Of a stretch of 64,000 nt of DNA, positions 34,790 through 47,905 are shown in pieces. The stretch spans positions 5,039,657-5,103,656 of the forward strand of contig NC_039482.1 of assembly GCF_003590095.1 (NCBI RefSeq), written 5' to 3'. The notes under the pieces are model-generated. The model was given only the letters and a program-made list of their open reading frames with translations, did no database searches and was not told the DNA's origin. This DNA comes from Trichoplusia ni. Taxonomy: Eukaryota; Arthropoda; Insecta; Lepidoptera; Noctuidae. The position numbers were made by a program, and so were the translations under genes. Numbering within the stretch: the stretch's first letter is position 1; each line of letters opens with the position of its first letter.

Positions 34790-35090
34790 TAGCTGTTGCT
34801 TTCGACTTCGTCCACGTAGTTAGAAGATCTTGAACCGTTTTCGCAGCGCACGCAACTCAAAGTTGAATATTTTTTCCCGTTTTTTTTTTTCCACATTTTA
34901 CATGGTATCTTCGCTCCTATCAGTCGCAGCAAGTGATGTTATATAGCCTATAGTTATATAGCCTTCCTTGATAAATGGTCTATTCAACACAAAAATATTT
35001 TTTCAATTCGAACCAGTAGTTCCTGAGATTAGCGCGTTCACACAAACTAGCAAACAAACTCTTCAGCTTTATATATTAGTGTAGATACAT
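34790..35090 (-). repeat. LINE 3' tail, family B
   Basis: Starts AACTAGCTGTTGCTTTCGAC and carries TCTTCGCTCCTATCAGTCGC, CAATTCGAACCAGTAGTTCC and TGAGATTAGCGCGTTC before the AGCTTTATATATTAGTG end. A shorter decayed tail at 34680-34745 lies beside it. Confidence 0.7.
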
Positions 35091-35514
35091 TCTTTATCCT
35101 TCAAATGTGCCCACAATGATGAAAAAACAAACAACGTCAGCGTGATAATATTACTACTTAAGTATAGATTTCGTAGATGCCTCATATTTACAACGATGGT
35201 ACCATTGGCAAGTAAAAGTAAATATTCAAAATACGACGAATCCTTAACGCTAACATATTCTCAAGTAAAATTGTGTGTTTTTTAAGAGTTACCGGTGGAA
35301 TCCCTAGCCGATTCTTTTCTGTAGGAATTACTTTTTAGAATCGCGTAGCTACTGGTATGACGTCACACGAAAACGTCGAAAGATGTTTAAATGAAATGTA
35401 AACATTTTAATTTAATTATTTAACTTTTTATACTAAAGTACGAGATAGACAGTTATCAAGACTCAGCTTTATACAATTAACTGTTTGTAGGAACCTAAGA
35501 CGAAAAACGGGACC

Positions 35515-35640
35515 GTAATAATAAAGTTTGTAGTCTGTCGGTCCGTCTGTCACCAGGCTGTATCTTAAAAAGCATACTAATCAACGTCGAACTCAAGCAA
35601 CAGCCTTAATTTCTACAGGTGATTAATTCTTCTCGCAAGA
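35515..35640 (-). repeat. Dispersed repeat, family D (reversed)
   Basis: TCGGTCCGTCTGTCACCAGG and CTGTATCTTAAAAAGC match, as reverse complement, the ATGAGATACAGCCTG-type block of family D. Confidence 0.45.
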
Positions 35641-36049
35641 ATAATTTTCTTTCTTCAGATTTGTACGGTGTCTCGCACTTGACCAATTTTTCTTTCTACT
35701 GCAAACTGTAAGTATTGTAAAACAAAACACATGATACCAGTGCTCCTTGTATCTCTTGATTATAAATATTACAAAATAAACAAAAGCCTCTTTAAACATC
35801 CTTGACTCGGTCAAGTGCTCGCTTGAGAGGAGGTACACGTTGTGCCGGTTTACGTAACAGGCGGGAGCGAGAGCGGTAGCGGTCTCCAATGCGTATACAT
35901 CGGTTATTGTGGTTAAAAATTACAAGCTTTAGAATGCAACGTGATATGATAGAGCCCACAAATATTTAAAATATGTACTGCAATTTATGTTAACGACTAT
36001 GAAGATATAAGAAAGGATAGTTTAAGAGAGCCACTTGTATCCGTTTTTG

Positions 36050-36215
36050 TAACATTACTGGTCTGCTCCTATTCATTATAACATGATTATATAATGTCCT
36101 ATAACTTGCCTCGATAAATGGTCTTTCAAACACAGTTTTTTTTCAAATCGGTCCCCTTACTCCTGAGGTTACCGCATTTAAACAAACAAATAACTCACCA
36201 GCTTTATAATACATG
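36050..36215 (-). repeat. LINE 3' tail, family B, decayed
   Basis: TTGCCTCGATAAATGGTCTT, CAAACACAG, CTTACTCCTGAGGTTACCGC and an AGCTTTATAATACATGTA end keep the block order of family B. Confidence 0.5.
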
Positions 36216-37190
36216 TATGGATAGTGATTAATTTTCGTTAACGTAACCGATATATTCAACAATACTGAAATTACATGAAAAAATACTCGCTACCGCTCCG
36301 CGCTGCTTACCACGATCATACCTTTACCTCGTACTTCGCGCACTTTGTCAGCAAAGAGTCCTTCTTCCCCCAAATGCTCATTAATGGAAGGTTAAGTACC
36401 GTTTGCTCCATAGTTGCGGGTTTCAAGTTCACTGGAATATGGATTGCTCTCACTCCCCTAATTAAGAGGACAGGGATGCTGACTGTACCGTTTGATTGTT
36501 TTTATTCAAGAAAAAAGATATTAAAAAATATCATTGTGTTTTGTGAATGTGGCCGTTGTAAATTGAACCCTCCGGGTTTTAATATTAAGTTAAGTTTTGG
36601 ACAACAAATTCGTTTTATATTATTTTAAGTACTTATAATTACAGTTAAGGTGTGATGAGCTCGATCATTGATAGGGCATAATAGAATAGGATTTATTTAT
36701 TTTCCAGAATATGTACAAGGTTGTATTTTTAATAGGCAGGGGTATGAAAGGTTAAAAATATAACATATCAGTTATCAAAACGATAAAAACTGACGATTAT
36801 GAACTACTTAAAACTTTATTAGATGTGGCTTGTGACGTAATAACTATGCAAATTTATACATAGAATTGACGTCACGCGAATTTTCCACTCACTGTCATTT
36901 ATATTTCCGGGACAAAAGAAGAAATACGCACCCAAGATCATTCATGAAACTACAAGACGGACATGGAAAAGTCATCCCTATTCACAACGGCCTAAAAACT
37001 CAGCAGATACAACTAAATTGAATAAACAACCATACCTCACAGCGTTATCCCAAAAACATACTACCTTCTATTTGTATAACTCTGAAGACTACCCTAACCA
37101 AATGACCGAACCTTATGAACAGAAGCTGAGTTTATAAAGCCGAAACACAATCAACATATGTGCTTTACAATTTATATATCAAACCCGACC

Positions 37191-37301
37191 ACCTACCACG
37201 AACTCTTAACGTAAAACTACTGCAGTTGCGCAAGCAAGACAGCGCTAAATAATATAGAGCGCCATCTCTTTCTAACAGATTTACTTTAAACTGTGGTAGG
37301 T
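37191..37301. repeat. Short inverted-repeat unit
   Basis: ACCTACCAC at 37191-37199 is matched by GTGGTAGGT at 37293-37301. The 93-base interior mentions a GCGCCATCTCTTTC block often seen near promoters or repeats. It may be a tiny MITE or chance. Confidence 0.25.
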
Positions 37302-38370
37302 AAAACATAGTTATTTTATTAAGGATCGCATGGTTTCGGTTCGGCAAAGCGAGGTCAAATAGGATCTTAGGCGTTAATTCAAAAGGGTTGCACGTATAAG
37401 CAGCATTCGACAATCAATTTAAGTTCATAATTATATTCCTTGTTAAACGAATTGGTTCTGTAATTGATATTTCACAGAAAATCCGGGTGGAGTATGGGGA
37501 ATATATGGGAGTGGCAAATTATAAGGGTATCGAGCAAAACTAATTATTATTATTGACAAGGAAGTTCAAGGATAATTACGCACATAGGCGAAACTTGGTA
37601 CAGCCCCGATTCTGCTATTTACAATGGCCGATGAATGAATGGCAATTGGATTAAATTTGAAATTATTCTTAATCTCTTAAGCAGTTTACCAACTCAATGA
37701 TAGGAAAAATATTATATTTACCTTGAGTATATCGTCCCGTACTGAATTATGCTTAAGACAATACGAAATTTATAATTTTAAGCCACTTTTCTTTCATTCA
37801 TCGGCTATTGTAAATAGTAGAATTATGGCCCTGGCTTAATACATGGGATACTTTTTATCCCCATTTTACGTTCCCGTGAGACCATTATCGATTCGTAGCT
37901 TGCGGGTCCGCGGGCAACAGCTTTTTACGTATAAGTGTTTCTACTAATGGAGAGAGTCTCTTAAAAATCCCTTTACAAATCCCTAGTGACCACAGCCTTA
38001 TACTTAGGAAGTTTATACAACATTTTAAGTAAGATCAATACCTAAATCTTGAATATTAAATAATGAATATTGATATAGGTATGGTCTAAACTTCTCCCCA
38101 ACATGAAGTGTACCGAGTTAATATAATTCCAGCTGAGCCTCCGCTGTTGTTGACAAATTGTTAATTACTTTGACATCGTTCTAAAATGTAAGTATTAGGT
38201 AACATTGACAATTTGCGAAGTTGACTGTATGAAAACTATTTTGCATATTGTGTTTAATAAACCGGCAATTAGCTTCTTATTTGATGTTTTGTGTATTTTC
38301 AATCACATCATCATCATTTTACGTACAATTTGACTACGCTTCGTTTTAATCCCTACTATTCCTACTACTG

Positions 38371-38529
38371 AAAACCACTCAGCTGATTTTAATGAAATTT
38401 GGTACAGAGATAGAGTTGACCTTGAGAAAGAACATAGGATAGTTTTTATCCTGGATTTTGGAAGAGTTCTCTTGGAAACGCGATATAACCGACCTCAACG
38501 CGGGTGAAGCCGAGAGCGAAAAGCTAGTA
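38371..38529 (+). repeat. LINE 3' tail, family A
   Basis: Nearly identical over AATGAAATTTGGTACAGAGA, GAAAGAACATAGGATAG, and CTTGGAAACGCGATATAACC to the copy in NIPP1 intron 7; it ends GAGCGAAAAGCTAGT. Confidence 0.75.
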
Positions 38530-40771
38530 TAAAAGTATCGTATAAATATGTATATTTTTACGAAATTACTTACTGCTCAAATAGACTTATCATCATTTTG
38601 TCACACATAACTTATAAGAAGACGCTAAGGCATAACCTACATTGTAAGCTTTTATAGTTCCAACAATTTCCTCTTAGAACTATGCTCCTTGCAAGTCACT
38701 CCTAACTTCGTTATGCTGTAAACAAGTGCAAAGTTATGTCGCAGTTTTCCTCTTTAGTCTACCAACTCCTTGGAAGTTTGAAACTTTGTTTTTTTATTAA
38801 AAAAAAGAGGTGTCCACTGTCGGGTAAAAGTTGGCAGTACTTATATTACCGCTGGCTCACCATTTAATTAATGAGAGGGTACACAAAGGAATTGCTTGTT
38901 CTTAGTTTTTGTGTTTTTTTGCTTAATGTCTCTTCAATCTCGAGTTCAAGAGGTTGGCAGGAGATCTGGTATTTGTTTTTAATTTTATAAGCTCTGGATT
39001 CTGTGAACAATTGCTTTGTGAATCTTGTGTTCACATTTGTATCATGTGTCAGTCAGTTCCTTAGCATGGAAGCATTTAGGAAGTTGTATATGTCGACAAC
39101 AAGAAGTATGTATCATTTTAAGAAACCAAATTGAAATTTATCCATCTATCCAAAAAAAACACCTTTTCCACAAACAAATAAAAAATAAAACTCTCTAAAT
39201 ACGATTCGTAACATCAATGCATACTTTACTATAGTCGTATTTTGTTCGATAATTATGTAACAGGCATATATAATACAATACCCGAACACAGTCATGCAAA
39301 TTAGGGCCTTTGAGACACCTGTCAACTAGGACACTTGCTAATAGAAGCAAGTGCATTACCTATACTATGAGATCATGAAGCAGAACTATTGCCAATGTGT
39401 AAGAGAGACGGCACATTGCCGGTGTAGAGCAGCATCTCGTTTCCACATGAACGTAATCTTATTTGCCGTGATAGTAGTAGTCAGATGTGTTTCTCGACTG
39501 ATGCTTATGACAGTTGTCTCCCTGTCGTGTGACTTGTCAGGTGCTATGCTGACAGTTTGATTATGTAATAACAGTTTATTAGATACATCTAAATCTAGGC
39601 ACCTATATGTATCTCATAATCAAAAGTTAAGAAGAGGTAGAGTTATAATAAGGGAACTGATTGGTATAGTTGATTTGCGGATTGAGATGCCCCCGATTTG
39701 AATGATAATTTTATTAATTCTAGAATTACCACGCCAAACCCATTGTCACAAGATTGATCCCCGCATAGGACACGCTTTTGATGCTGTGTCAAGTTATCAA
39801 GCTGTGTGATCTAGGAATGCTTGTCTTGAATATGTGTCTTTGAGCATGTGCAATGTATGTTTGAGAGGCCCCCGCAACATCGTTTTTTAAAATGAATCCA
39901 GTTTTTATAGTTTGAGGCATCGTGAGGGTTGCGCTTTTTAGACCAAAAGAGTACGGACGATGTAACTTGGAGCTTCGGAAAAGAGATAAAAGTTTGTTAG
40001 AGCGAAATTAAAGTATACAAGCCAGTTTAGTGAAACAGAGACAGTTATTTTTTAATAACTCTTTCCCAACGTGCCAAGATACACTGGCCAGGCAGTCTAT
40101 CATAACTGGAGACAAAAAGAAAACTCATCAGATATAAGTCACGTTACATCAATTCATCATAAGCTATTGCAAATGGATCTAATTTGTAACATTGACTACT
40201 TCCAATTAGTGACAAATCATATTTTTCTATTTATTACATTGAAACAGCTTTTTTCTCGGAAGCGCTGAATATTTTTACGCTTGCTTTTACTGGCAATAAT
40301 CAATATATTTATCAGGAGATAAGGCTTTCAGATACGGGAGAAATTAACGAGGCCATGTTAGGAATATATTTATAAATAGTTCATATATTATTGAATTAAC
40401 TTTCGGGAGGCAGATTCATCATTGTTTAAGGACAAGGACAGCGTATTTATCTGGGTTGTACGACTAGTTTCGGACCAGCTCGATGTGAGAGCAAATGATT
40501 AAGGATTCCGGTTGGGTTCGAAGTTTGTCTAGTGCTTAAGGTATAAAGTAATGACGAATGAGAACTGATGAATCATTATTAAAAAGTAAAATCAGTATAG
40601 CTTACGGTAACGTTAAGCCTTGCGTTAAATAACTCGTGGAATATTTAAAAGTATTTAGCCAAATCTCATATGATGAGAGGTCATCCCCAATCAAGAAATG
40701 AATGCGGGCACAATGAAAAGTAGCAAAGAACGGAAGCAAAATACGTATAAACTCATCCATAGCTTATTATG

Positions 40772-40992
40772 AACTAGCTTTTGCCCGTGACTCCGTCCGC
40801 GTGGTTAGAAGATATAAGTTATGATTTATAACTGCCCTGTTTATTCCACATTTTCCATTGTATCTTCGCTCTTATTAGTCGCAGCGTGATGGTATATATC
40901 CTAAAACCGTCCTAGATGAATGGTCTATTGAAAACAAAAAGATTTTTTCAATTTGAACCAGTAGTTCCACTCTTCAGCTTTATATATTAGTA
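40772..40992 (-). repeat. LINE 3' tail, family B
   Basis: Starts AACTAGCTTTTGCCCGTGAC, continues with TATCTTCGCTCTTATTAGTC and AATTTGAACCAGTAGTTCC, ends AGCTTTATATATTAGTAC. Confidence 0.7.
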
Positions 40993-42139
40993 CAAATAGA
41001 TTAAATAGGTAGTTGATAATAAGTTAACATGTTATTTTTTTTCAATAACGAATGTTAATATTGTTCAATAAATGTATTTCCTTCGACATTTTCATAGGAC
41101 GGAAGCGTGAATGTTATTTCGTGTTATCTATAGATATTAGAAAACCTTTTTTCCGGTTAGTCCCCACACGCGTCACCGACGTCACTCTTATCGAGTATTT
41201 TGTTATGAATTTCCTCCTAAAACCAATGAATCATGATTTTGGAGATAGCTACAAGGATATTTCGGAAATATTTGTTCGGCTGCACAGCTATTGAACAAAT
41301 GGACTGGTTTTGATGAGTGTGTTCCATTTTCAACCCCCGAAGCTAAAAGAGGGGGTGTTATAACGTTGACGTATCCATCTATTTGATTGTGACATTAAGT
41401 TTTTAATTAAGTTTGTTTTGTATTAAAGATGTGCAAGTGTTCTTAGACATGTTAAGTTATTGAGCCGTTTAAAAAGCCTAAATTTTTTTTTGATAGGTTT
41501 ATAACATATGATTTATATACCATGGTTTGAACTAACATATATATGAAACCGTTAAGTCACCGGAAAAATAAGGTATCGTGTACAACTCAACAAATAGAGT
41601 ATTTATTAAAATTTTAATTAGGTATAGTTAAGTAGGTGTTTTTAGATGTATATAGGCCTTTTATATTTTTAGAGGCTAACATATTTTACTCTTAGCTGAA
41701 TACTAGCTAATGATGAACGTTTTCTTTAACAAGTACCTTCAGAACGTTGAATAATAAACATACAAAGCGAGCACAGAACCTTGTCAATTGTTCTCTTGTT
41801 CTGTAAACCCGGTGTGGGCGTTTTTGTGCCATCAGTACCCACGTCCAACTGAGTGGGCACAGCTTTAGAAGCTCAAATTAACAAGCCTGATATTTATAAC
41901 TTTGAATAAAGATATTTAAAGGAGAATGAATTTGAAACACTAATGTTCAATAGCAAAAAAACTTGGTTTTTATTTGTTTTATTATTTGGGATTCACAAGC
42001 ATTCAAGATACATGCACAATATATCCAAGACATTAGGATTGGCGTAGCGTATATTGGCAATATTGGAAAATAATCCGTACCCCGTAAGAGAATGAAATTT
42101 GAAGAATCGCTCACCGAAAGGGTGAAAACGGAATTTTGT

Positions 42140-42215
42140 ACCGAAGGCGCCCCTGTCTGTCATCAGGTTATAACTCATGAATTGTGATGACAAAACAGTT
42201 GGAATTTTCACAGAT
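42140..42215 (-). repeat. Dispersed repeat, family D (reversed)
   Basis: GCGCCCCTGTCTGTCATCAG then GTTATAACTCATGAATTGTG; reverse of the family D block at 42920-42970 about 0.7 kb away. Confidence 0.45.
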
Positions 42216-42904
42216 GATGTATTGCTATTGCCGCTATTACAACAAATAATTATATAATAAATTTAAATTGGTTTTCTATAGAATATTAATTTTGTACTGA
42301 ACGTTCGGTGTCGCAAGTCAACTTGCACTTGATTGAGATTTTAGTTCTTTTGTTGTTGGACTTCTATATATTAAAGATATCATCAATGTTAGCGCTTCTA
42401 TAAATGCTAATTATTCCAAAAAAGTTGGTTTTTTTACTTGTGGGAAGAAATCTGCAATCCTCCGCAACTCAAACCTATTATTATTATTCTCAGGAGAGCT
42501 ATGAATGCCGATAAAAGTACAATATCAGAAGGTAACACTATTACTTACAGTTATTTGTATTGTGTCTCGTGAGTCAATACTAAGGACTAATAACTTCGAC
42601 AATCTTACCATGCTAGAATATTGATATAGATATATGAATGGTAGATACAGTTTCTTGTTAGACTAGTTCTAACCACGACTTCGTCCGCGTGGGATTTAAC
42701 AAAAAAATACTGTGTTATTCGAAAAGTTACTCGTTATTTAATCAGCTACCTGAAAGTAAAAGTACTGTCGAAATCGATCCAGTCATTTCAGAGATTATCC
42801 GGAACGAACCAGAAACAGACAGTCTAAAATTTTAAGTTGAGGTTAATCTTAATCTTGTCCTTTATTTTTAGTATTTGTTGTTATACTGGTAGCAGATCAT
42901 ACAT

Positions 42905-42985
42905 TGTTTTTCTGTAAAACGGTTCATGAGACACAGCCTGATAACAGACAGACGAACAGACAGTGGAGTCTCAGAATAAACTAAA
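42905..42985 (+). repeat. Dispersed repeat, family D
   Basis: AAAACGGTTCATGAGACACA and GCCTGATAACAGACAGACG, followed by GACAGTGGAGTCTCAG; the clearest copy of family D in the window. Confidence 0.55.
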
Positions 42986-43494
42986 AATATATTAAACCTA
43001 CTTTCACTACCAACGTCAGAAAACAATCTCTCAACGCTGTTTCAGATTAAATAAACTCATGATTTTGTTAAAAGGGTGCAAATAATTCATAGCTTACGTT
43101 AATAGCGGCCAGATAGTCAAGGATTATCGTAGGCGTTATTAAAGGCAGAATACATTAATTCCAGTGCCTACATGTAATTTTAGAAGGTATAAGTAGGCGA
43201 GACTAATGCCATATTATCGTATGGACTCTTCCATATTTATGAGGTGAACTGTTTGAATAAATCCTCTTGTGTTAAAACCTTTTTGGAATAAAATTTAAAT
43301 TTGAATTTTGTGTCGTTATGAGTGATTTTGCTATCCATATTTAAATGGTACTTTTATTTTAATCATTTGTTTTTGGTAGACTCATATTTATTTTTTATTA
43401 ATACCGATGTAGAATTTTTAGGGCGAACTTTTCCCAGGGTCTTTAAAAGTACTGTTAGATTTTAAGGGTTCTCAAAGAGTGAAAACAGAACTCT

Positions 43495-43783
43495 ATTTTA
43501 TGATATAAGTTATTATTTATACCTGCCCTGCTTTTTTCACATTTTCCATTGTATCTTCGCTCCTATTAGTCGCAGAGTTTCTAGCCTAAAGCCTTCCTCG
43601 ATGAAAGGTCTATTCAATACAAAAAAAAAATTAGTCGTAGCGTGATGGTTTATAGCCTAAAGCCTTCCTCGATGAATAGCTATTCACCACAAAAAGAATT
43701 TTTCAATTTGGACCAGTAGTTCCTGAGATTAGCGCGTTCAAACAAACAAACTCTTCAGCTTTATATATTAGTATAGTATAGAT
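43495..43783 (-). repeat. LINE 3' tail, family B, with internal tandem duplication
   Basis: The block TTAGTCGCAG ... TAGCCTAAAGCCTTCCTCGA is present twice in tandem, at about 43566-43627 and 43632-43690, joined by an A-rich run. The rest follows the family order and ends AGCTTTATATATTAGTATAG. Confidence 0.65.
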
Positions 43784-46196
43784 TCTGCCTGTTTATCCCT
43801 CCATTGTCAGGTTGTATTCCTTGTTATATAATTTAAAGTACTATTTGCTATATACCTTACAAAAAGTAGGTATTATACAAAAAAAGGTCCTTAACAAATA
43901 CCGTTACTTGAGTATCAAAGTTAAAGTGCATCATAAAAAGTTTACGCCTGAAGCTTTGACACCATTTACAAAAGTTTGACGTAAAAGGTTCGTATCGATG
44001 TCATTAGGACTCTTTCAGACGTGCGTGTAATTCGCGTGATTAAGCTCGTGAAAAGGCGTGTAGTGCCATGTTTCGCGGTCTTTCTAGCGCGACAAACGAG
44101 TGACTGCTTCCCCCATAATTTTCAGTTGGGTAATCATGTAACCACTTATCTATCTTTCCAGTCAAATGCAATTGTATATGATTGGCATTTCTTTTCTCAT
44201 GAAAGAACTTAACCGCCTTGGATCATTTCCGTACATTTAACCATTCAATCAGTTTAAGCGTATTAAGAAATGAATCTTATCTTTAGATGTAGTTTATATG
44301 AATATCAAAATACAGCGCATATAAACGCCAAAACGACCGCATTAAGACCCGCAAGTGTGCAACCGGTCTTAGAGAATAAAGTGCCTATAGACGCTTTCCT
44401 TCGTCGGGTGCAAACAGTAAAAGTTAAGGGCGACTTAAATGTTTTGTAAGACATTACTCCGAGCAATGGTTTGATAGGGTCGAAGTACTTAAAGTATGAA
44501 TCGAATTAGTGTTGTACTTGTATGAAACATTTCAAGAACTTTAAGATTCAAGATGCTTTTTTTTCTGAAACTTTTGTAACAGTTAATACAGTTATAAGTA
44601 AAACTGAAAATAAAAGTTCAACACAAGAAAATTTACCAAAAACATAACATGGTAGGAATTTACGTCTTGAATATTGATATTGAATGCGCATTTACTTTTA
44701 ATTTATAGTAATTTTTATTATTAACGGCCTTTATTATTTCAATTATTTAATCATTTCAGTTATATTAGTTAGATACAAAATAAATATACATACTTTAAAT
44801 AACGGAACGTAATGCTGTATTTATTGAAGCACGATAAACATTTATTCTCTGGCTTTAAACTCCCCGTACTCACAGTGTTTAAGTAAATTCAAACATTCAA
44901 CAGCTCCTATGCCTCGAGCTCCTAAAGCAATACCGTTACCACTGAGTAAGCGAGACGGCACAAAACACGCATAGCGGTATCTCGCTCGCACAAACCAAAC
45001 TTTATGAAGTCTAAGATCGCAGAATACATTCGTTCCGTATAACTTTTACGTTGCCGCGTTGTGAATATTTGAAACGAATAAGTTTAAATGCAACTCCCGG
45101 AAAAACTACTTTAAAAGAAAATTCTTAGGTTTATTTTTGAAATAAAATTTCTCTGAGTCGAGTTGTGGAACATTTCTTTTTGAATTCTCATGGGGAAGAA
45201 ATGTTGAATGGGGCTTTGTAAAGAGGATTTATTTGCTAGTTTTAAGGCTGTTTGCCGGTTTCGTTTGCTTGGAGAGTTGTGTAAATGTTTTAGTGTTGGG
45301 TTTTAAAACAAGACTTCCGCCATTTATGTATGTATGGTGTGACTATAGTGTAGTTCATGGAACCTTAGCTGCATAGATGAACTGTTTCTTTTTGTTTTCA
45401 ACCGTTTTTGAAAAGGAGGTGTTTATCAATTCGTTGAAGTGACGTTGAAGGTTCTTTAATATTTAACATGAAAAAGCTGTCATTTGTCTCATAATTTCAT
45501 CAAGAGTTTTTGTTTTTGTTGGAAGGTGGTTATTATAGTATATTTATTTCTATTTATAAAAATATATTATTGTGTAACACTAGGTATATGGCAAGTAAAT
45601 TTTGTCAATTTGTTATTACTAACTGAATATAATATCAAAAGTTTACCAAAAACATTTAACACTAATAAAATAATCTCTCTGAATAAGCTTAGGATACTTC
45701 TTCTACTGGTGCGTAACTACTGCGGTCAGCTTCTTGTAATATTCCTCATCAGTAAATAAGCGGAACTGTTCTTCTAGGATAGCTATGGTCCACCCCCTCA
45801 TGTTCCCTAACCAACCGATTAATATTATAATGTACAATTCAACCAATTATTTTTTTCCTTTGATTAGAACCAACAATTTCAGGAATGACCATGAAATAAC
45901 TTAACAAGCCTATAATACAGAGCAATAAACTCCTAACATTCTTTTAACGAAGTTTTTCAGGCAAGCAAAATTAATTTCAACGCGGGAAGGAAATAATTCT
46001 TTGACAGAAAATAAAAAAGAAAACCGCGTAAATGTAAGCATCTTTCGGCCTTTGAGTTTCCTTTGGCAACGACATCTTTTTTTCCGTTTATGTTGAAGCA
46101 GCTTGTTTTCTGCGATGGCAATTTATTTTATTTAAAAAAAATATTTGTTTTTACTTGATGCACATGAATATTGGACGTAAAATGGTAGGCTATGGG

Positions 46197-46345
46197 TTTT
46201 TTTTTTTCAGTCATTACTTTCCCACTGCAGGGCAAAGGCCTCCCTTAGATTCTTCCACTCTGTCCGGTCTATTGCTTTTGCCATCCACTGTTTGTGGTAC
46301 GCATCCAGTTCGTCGCGCCATCTCATTCGAGGCCGTCCTCGTCAC
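46197..46345 (-). pseudogene. 5'-truncated LINE insertion: ORF2 C-terminus, stop and poly-A
   Basis: On the minus strand an open frame reads GRPRMRWRDELDAYHKQWMA, then a WKNLREAFALQW block, then a TGA at 46209-46207 followed at once by a run of about 10 A. The GRPxxRWxDEL...REAF...QW pattern is the C-terminal end of Lepidoptera endonuclease-reverse transcriptase ORFs. A LINE insertion truncated at its 5' end would leave exactly this. Confidence 0.65.
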
Positions 46346-46977
46346 CTTTTTTAATTAAAACTTAGTATTATTTCTCTTTAAAGATCCTTCATCAAAACTA
46401 TGCCAATGGTTTTAAATATTGGATGCAAATTCAATCGTCGAACTACACAATAACAAAAAGAATACAATTTAAATCCAAAACGATTCTAATCGATGACTAA
46501 GAAATCGATAAAACGAATTCCTGTCAATAAACTACAGCTATCTATTAGAAACATCGGAACGTTGAAGGATCGTTACGCAACCAACCCAAATCTAGTGATT
46601 GATTGGAATAGCAAGAGTTTATTTATGTTCACTCCGACGTTCACTGAACTAAATGAATGGATAATTGATTGAACGATTCGTTGTTGAAATGTCAAAATGT
46701 TATTCGAATGATTTCCTCATTAATTTGTCAATAGAGATTGCGGATGCATTGGATGTAATGGGAATGAAAAATGGGAATGAAAAATGGGAAGAGACGGTAC
46801 ATAGGCACAAATTGAAGAATTGGATAATTACGGAAAAAGGGTTTTAATGTTTGATATTGAACAGTACTTATTATTGTATCTAAACTGTTTTGTATTATAA
46901 ACTATAGAGATACATAGATATATATCAGTAACTAAGCCATCTTCATTTATAAAGTTTTAATAGAAACTTTACTATTT

Positions 46978-47225
46978 ACTAGCTGATCCAGCAGTCGTTG
47001 TTTTGCCGAATCAAAAAAAATCTAGTTGTATGTATTTTTAATGCCACATAAAAAAAAAACAATTTCGTCCAAATTTTTTTTTTTGTGATCAACCCTTATC
47101 ACTTAGGGGTATGAAAAATAGATGTTAGTCGATTCTCAGACCTACTGAATAAGCATATAAAATTTGGTAAAAATCGGTGGAGTACGGTAACTAACATCGT
47201 GACACGGGAATTTTATATATTAGAA
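46978..47225 (-). repeat. LINE 3' tail, family C
   Basis: Starts ACTAGCTGATCCAGCAGTCG and ends CATCGTGACACGGGAATTTT; reverse of 28935-29206, with the same TTCTCAGACCTACTGAATA block and poly-A tract in the same places. Confidence 0.7.
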
Positions 47226-47600
47226 AGATTTCAGCTCATATTCTACAGCAGATCACTCATGCAAAATTTATTGTTTATAGTATTATTAGGATAAATATTC
47301 CATTACTTTATAATGTCATAGATGCAGATGTATCAAATCGCTCAGAGAATTAATCGATAAAGTAAAGTCCATATTAATCCTTGATATACGCAATCCATTT
47401 AATTCGCAAACACAAATAATTGTCTGGGACCGAACGCTCAACATATCAGTATAAGTGAATCGTCTAATCAATAATCTATGGTATTAGTCTAGAATCTATG
47501 GATCAATAACCTCTACCAGTATTGGTAAATTGCTTAATGAATTCAGTTGAATTATTGGAACGATATTCAAAGATGCTAACATATTTAAAGACATGTTATT

Positions 47601-47905
47601 TACTAATATAATAAATATGAATGTAAGTTTGTTTGTTACGCTTTCAAGCAAAAAATACTTAGCCGAGTAGAGGGATTGGAATTAACAAATAATTTTTTAT
47701 AGGTTGTTTTAGATCCCACCGCTGGGCAAAGGCGTCCATCTTTCTCTTTCAAACCTTTCTATCCTTTGCGATTTCTGGCCACGTGAGCCTCACACCACCT
47801 TCATCACGGACGCCCTCGGCAACGATGTCCTTCTTTGACATAAAAATACATGATTATGCTTTACAGCGATATCCCACGCGGGCGAAGCCGCGGGCGACTG
47901 CTAGT
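47601..47905 (+). repeat. LINE 3' tail, family A, interrupted by a nested insertion
   Basis: The 5' part (ACTAATATAATAAATATGAA, GTTACGCTTTCAAGC) and the GC-rich end (CGCGGGCGAAGCCGCGGGCG, then ACTGCTAGT) belong to family A. The family A middle is replaced by a minus-strand ORF2 C-terminal scrap at about 47695-47830. Confidence 0.65.
47695..47830 (-). pseudogene. LINE ORF2 C-terminal scrap, with stop
   Basis: On the minus strand WPEIAKDRKV, a stop, then KRKMDAFAQRWDLKQ can be read in one frame. It resembles the 46207-46345 relic and lies inside a family A tail. Confidence 0.55.

Noticed and set aside
36275..36628. 117-codon plus-strand ORF
   Set aside because: No recognisable family, unremarkable codon use and no splice or promoter signals; probably chance in the long intron.
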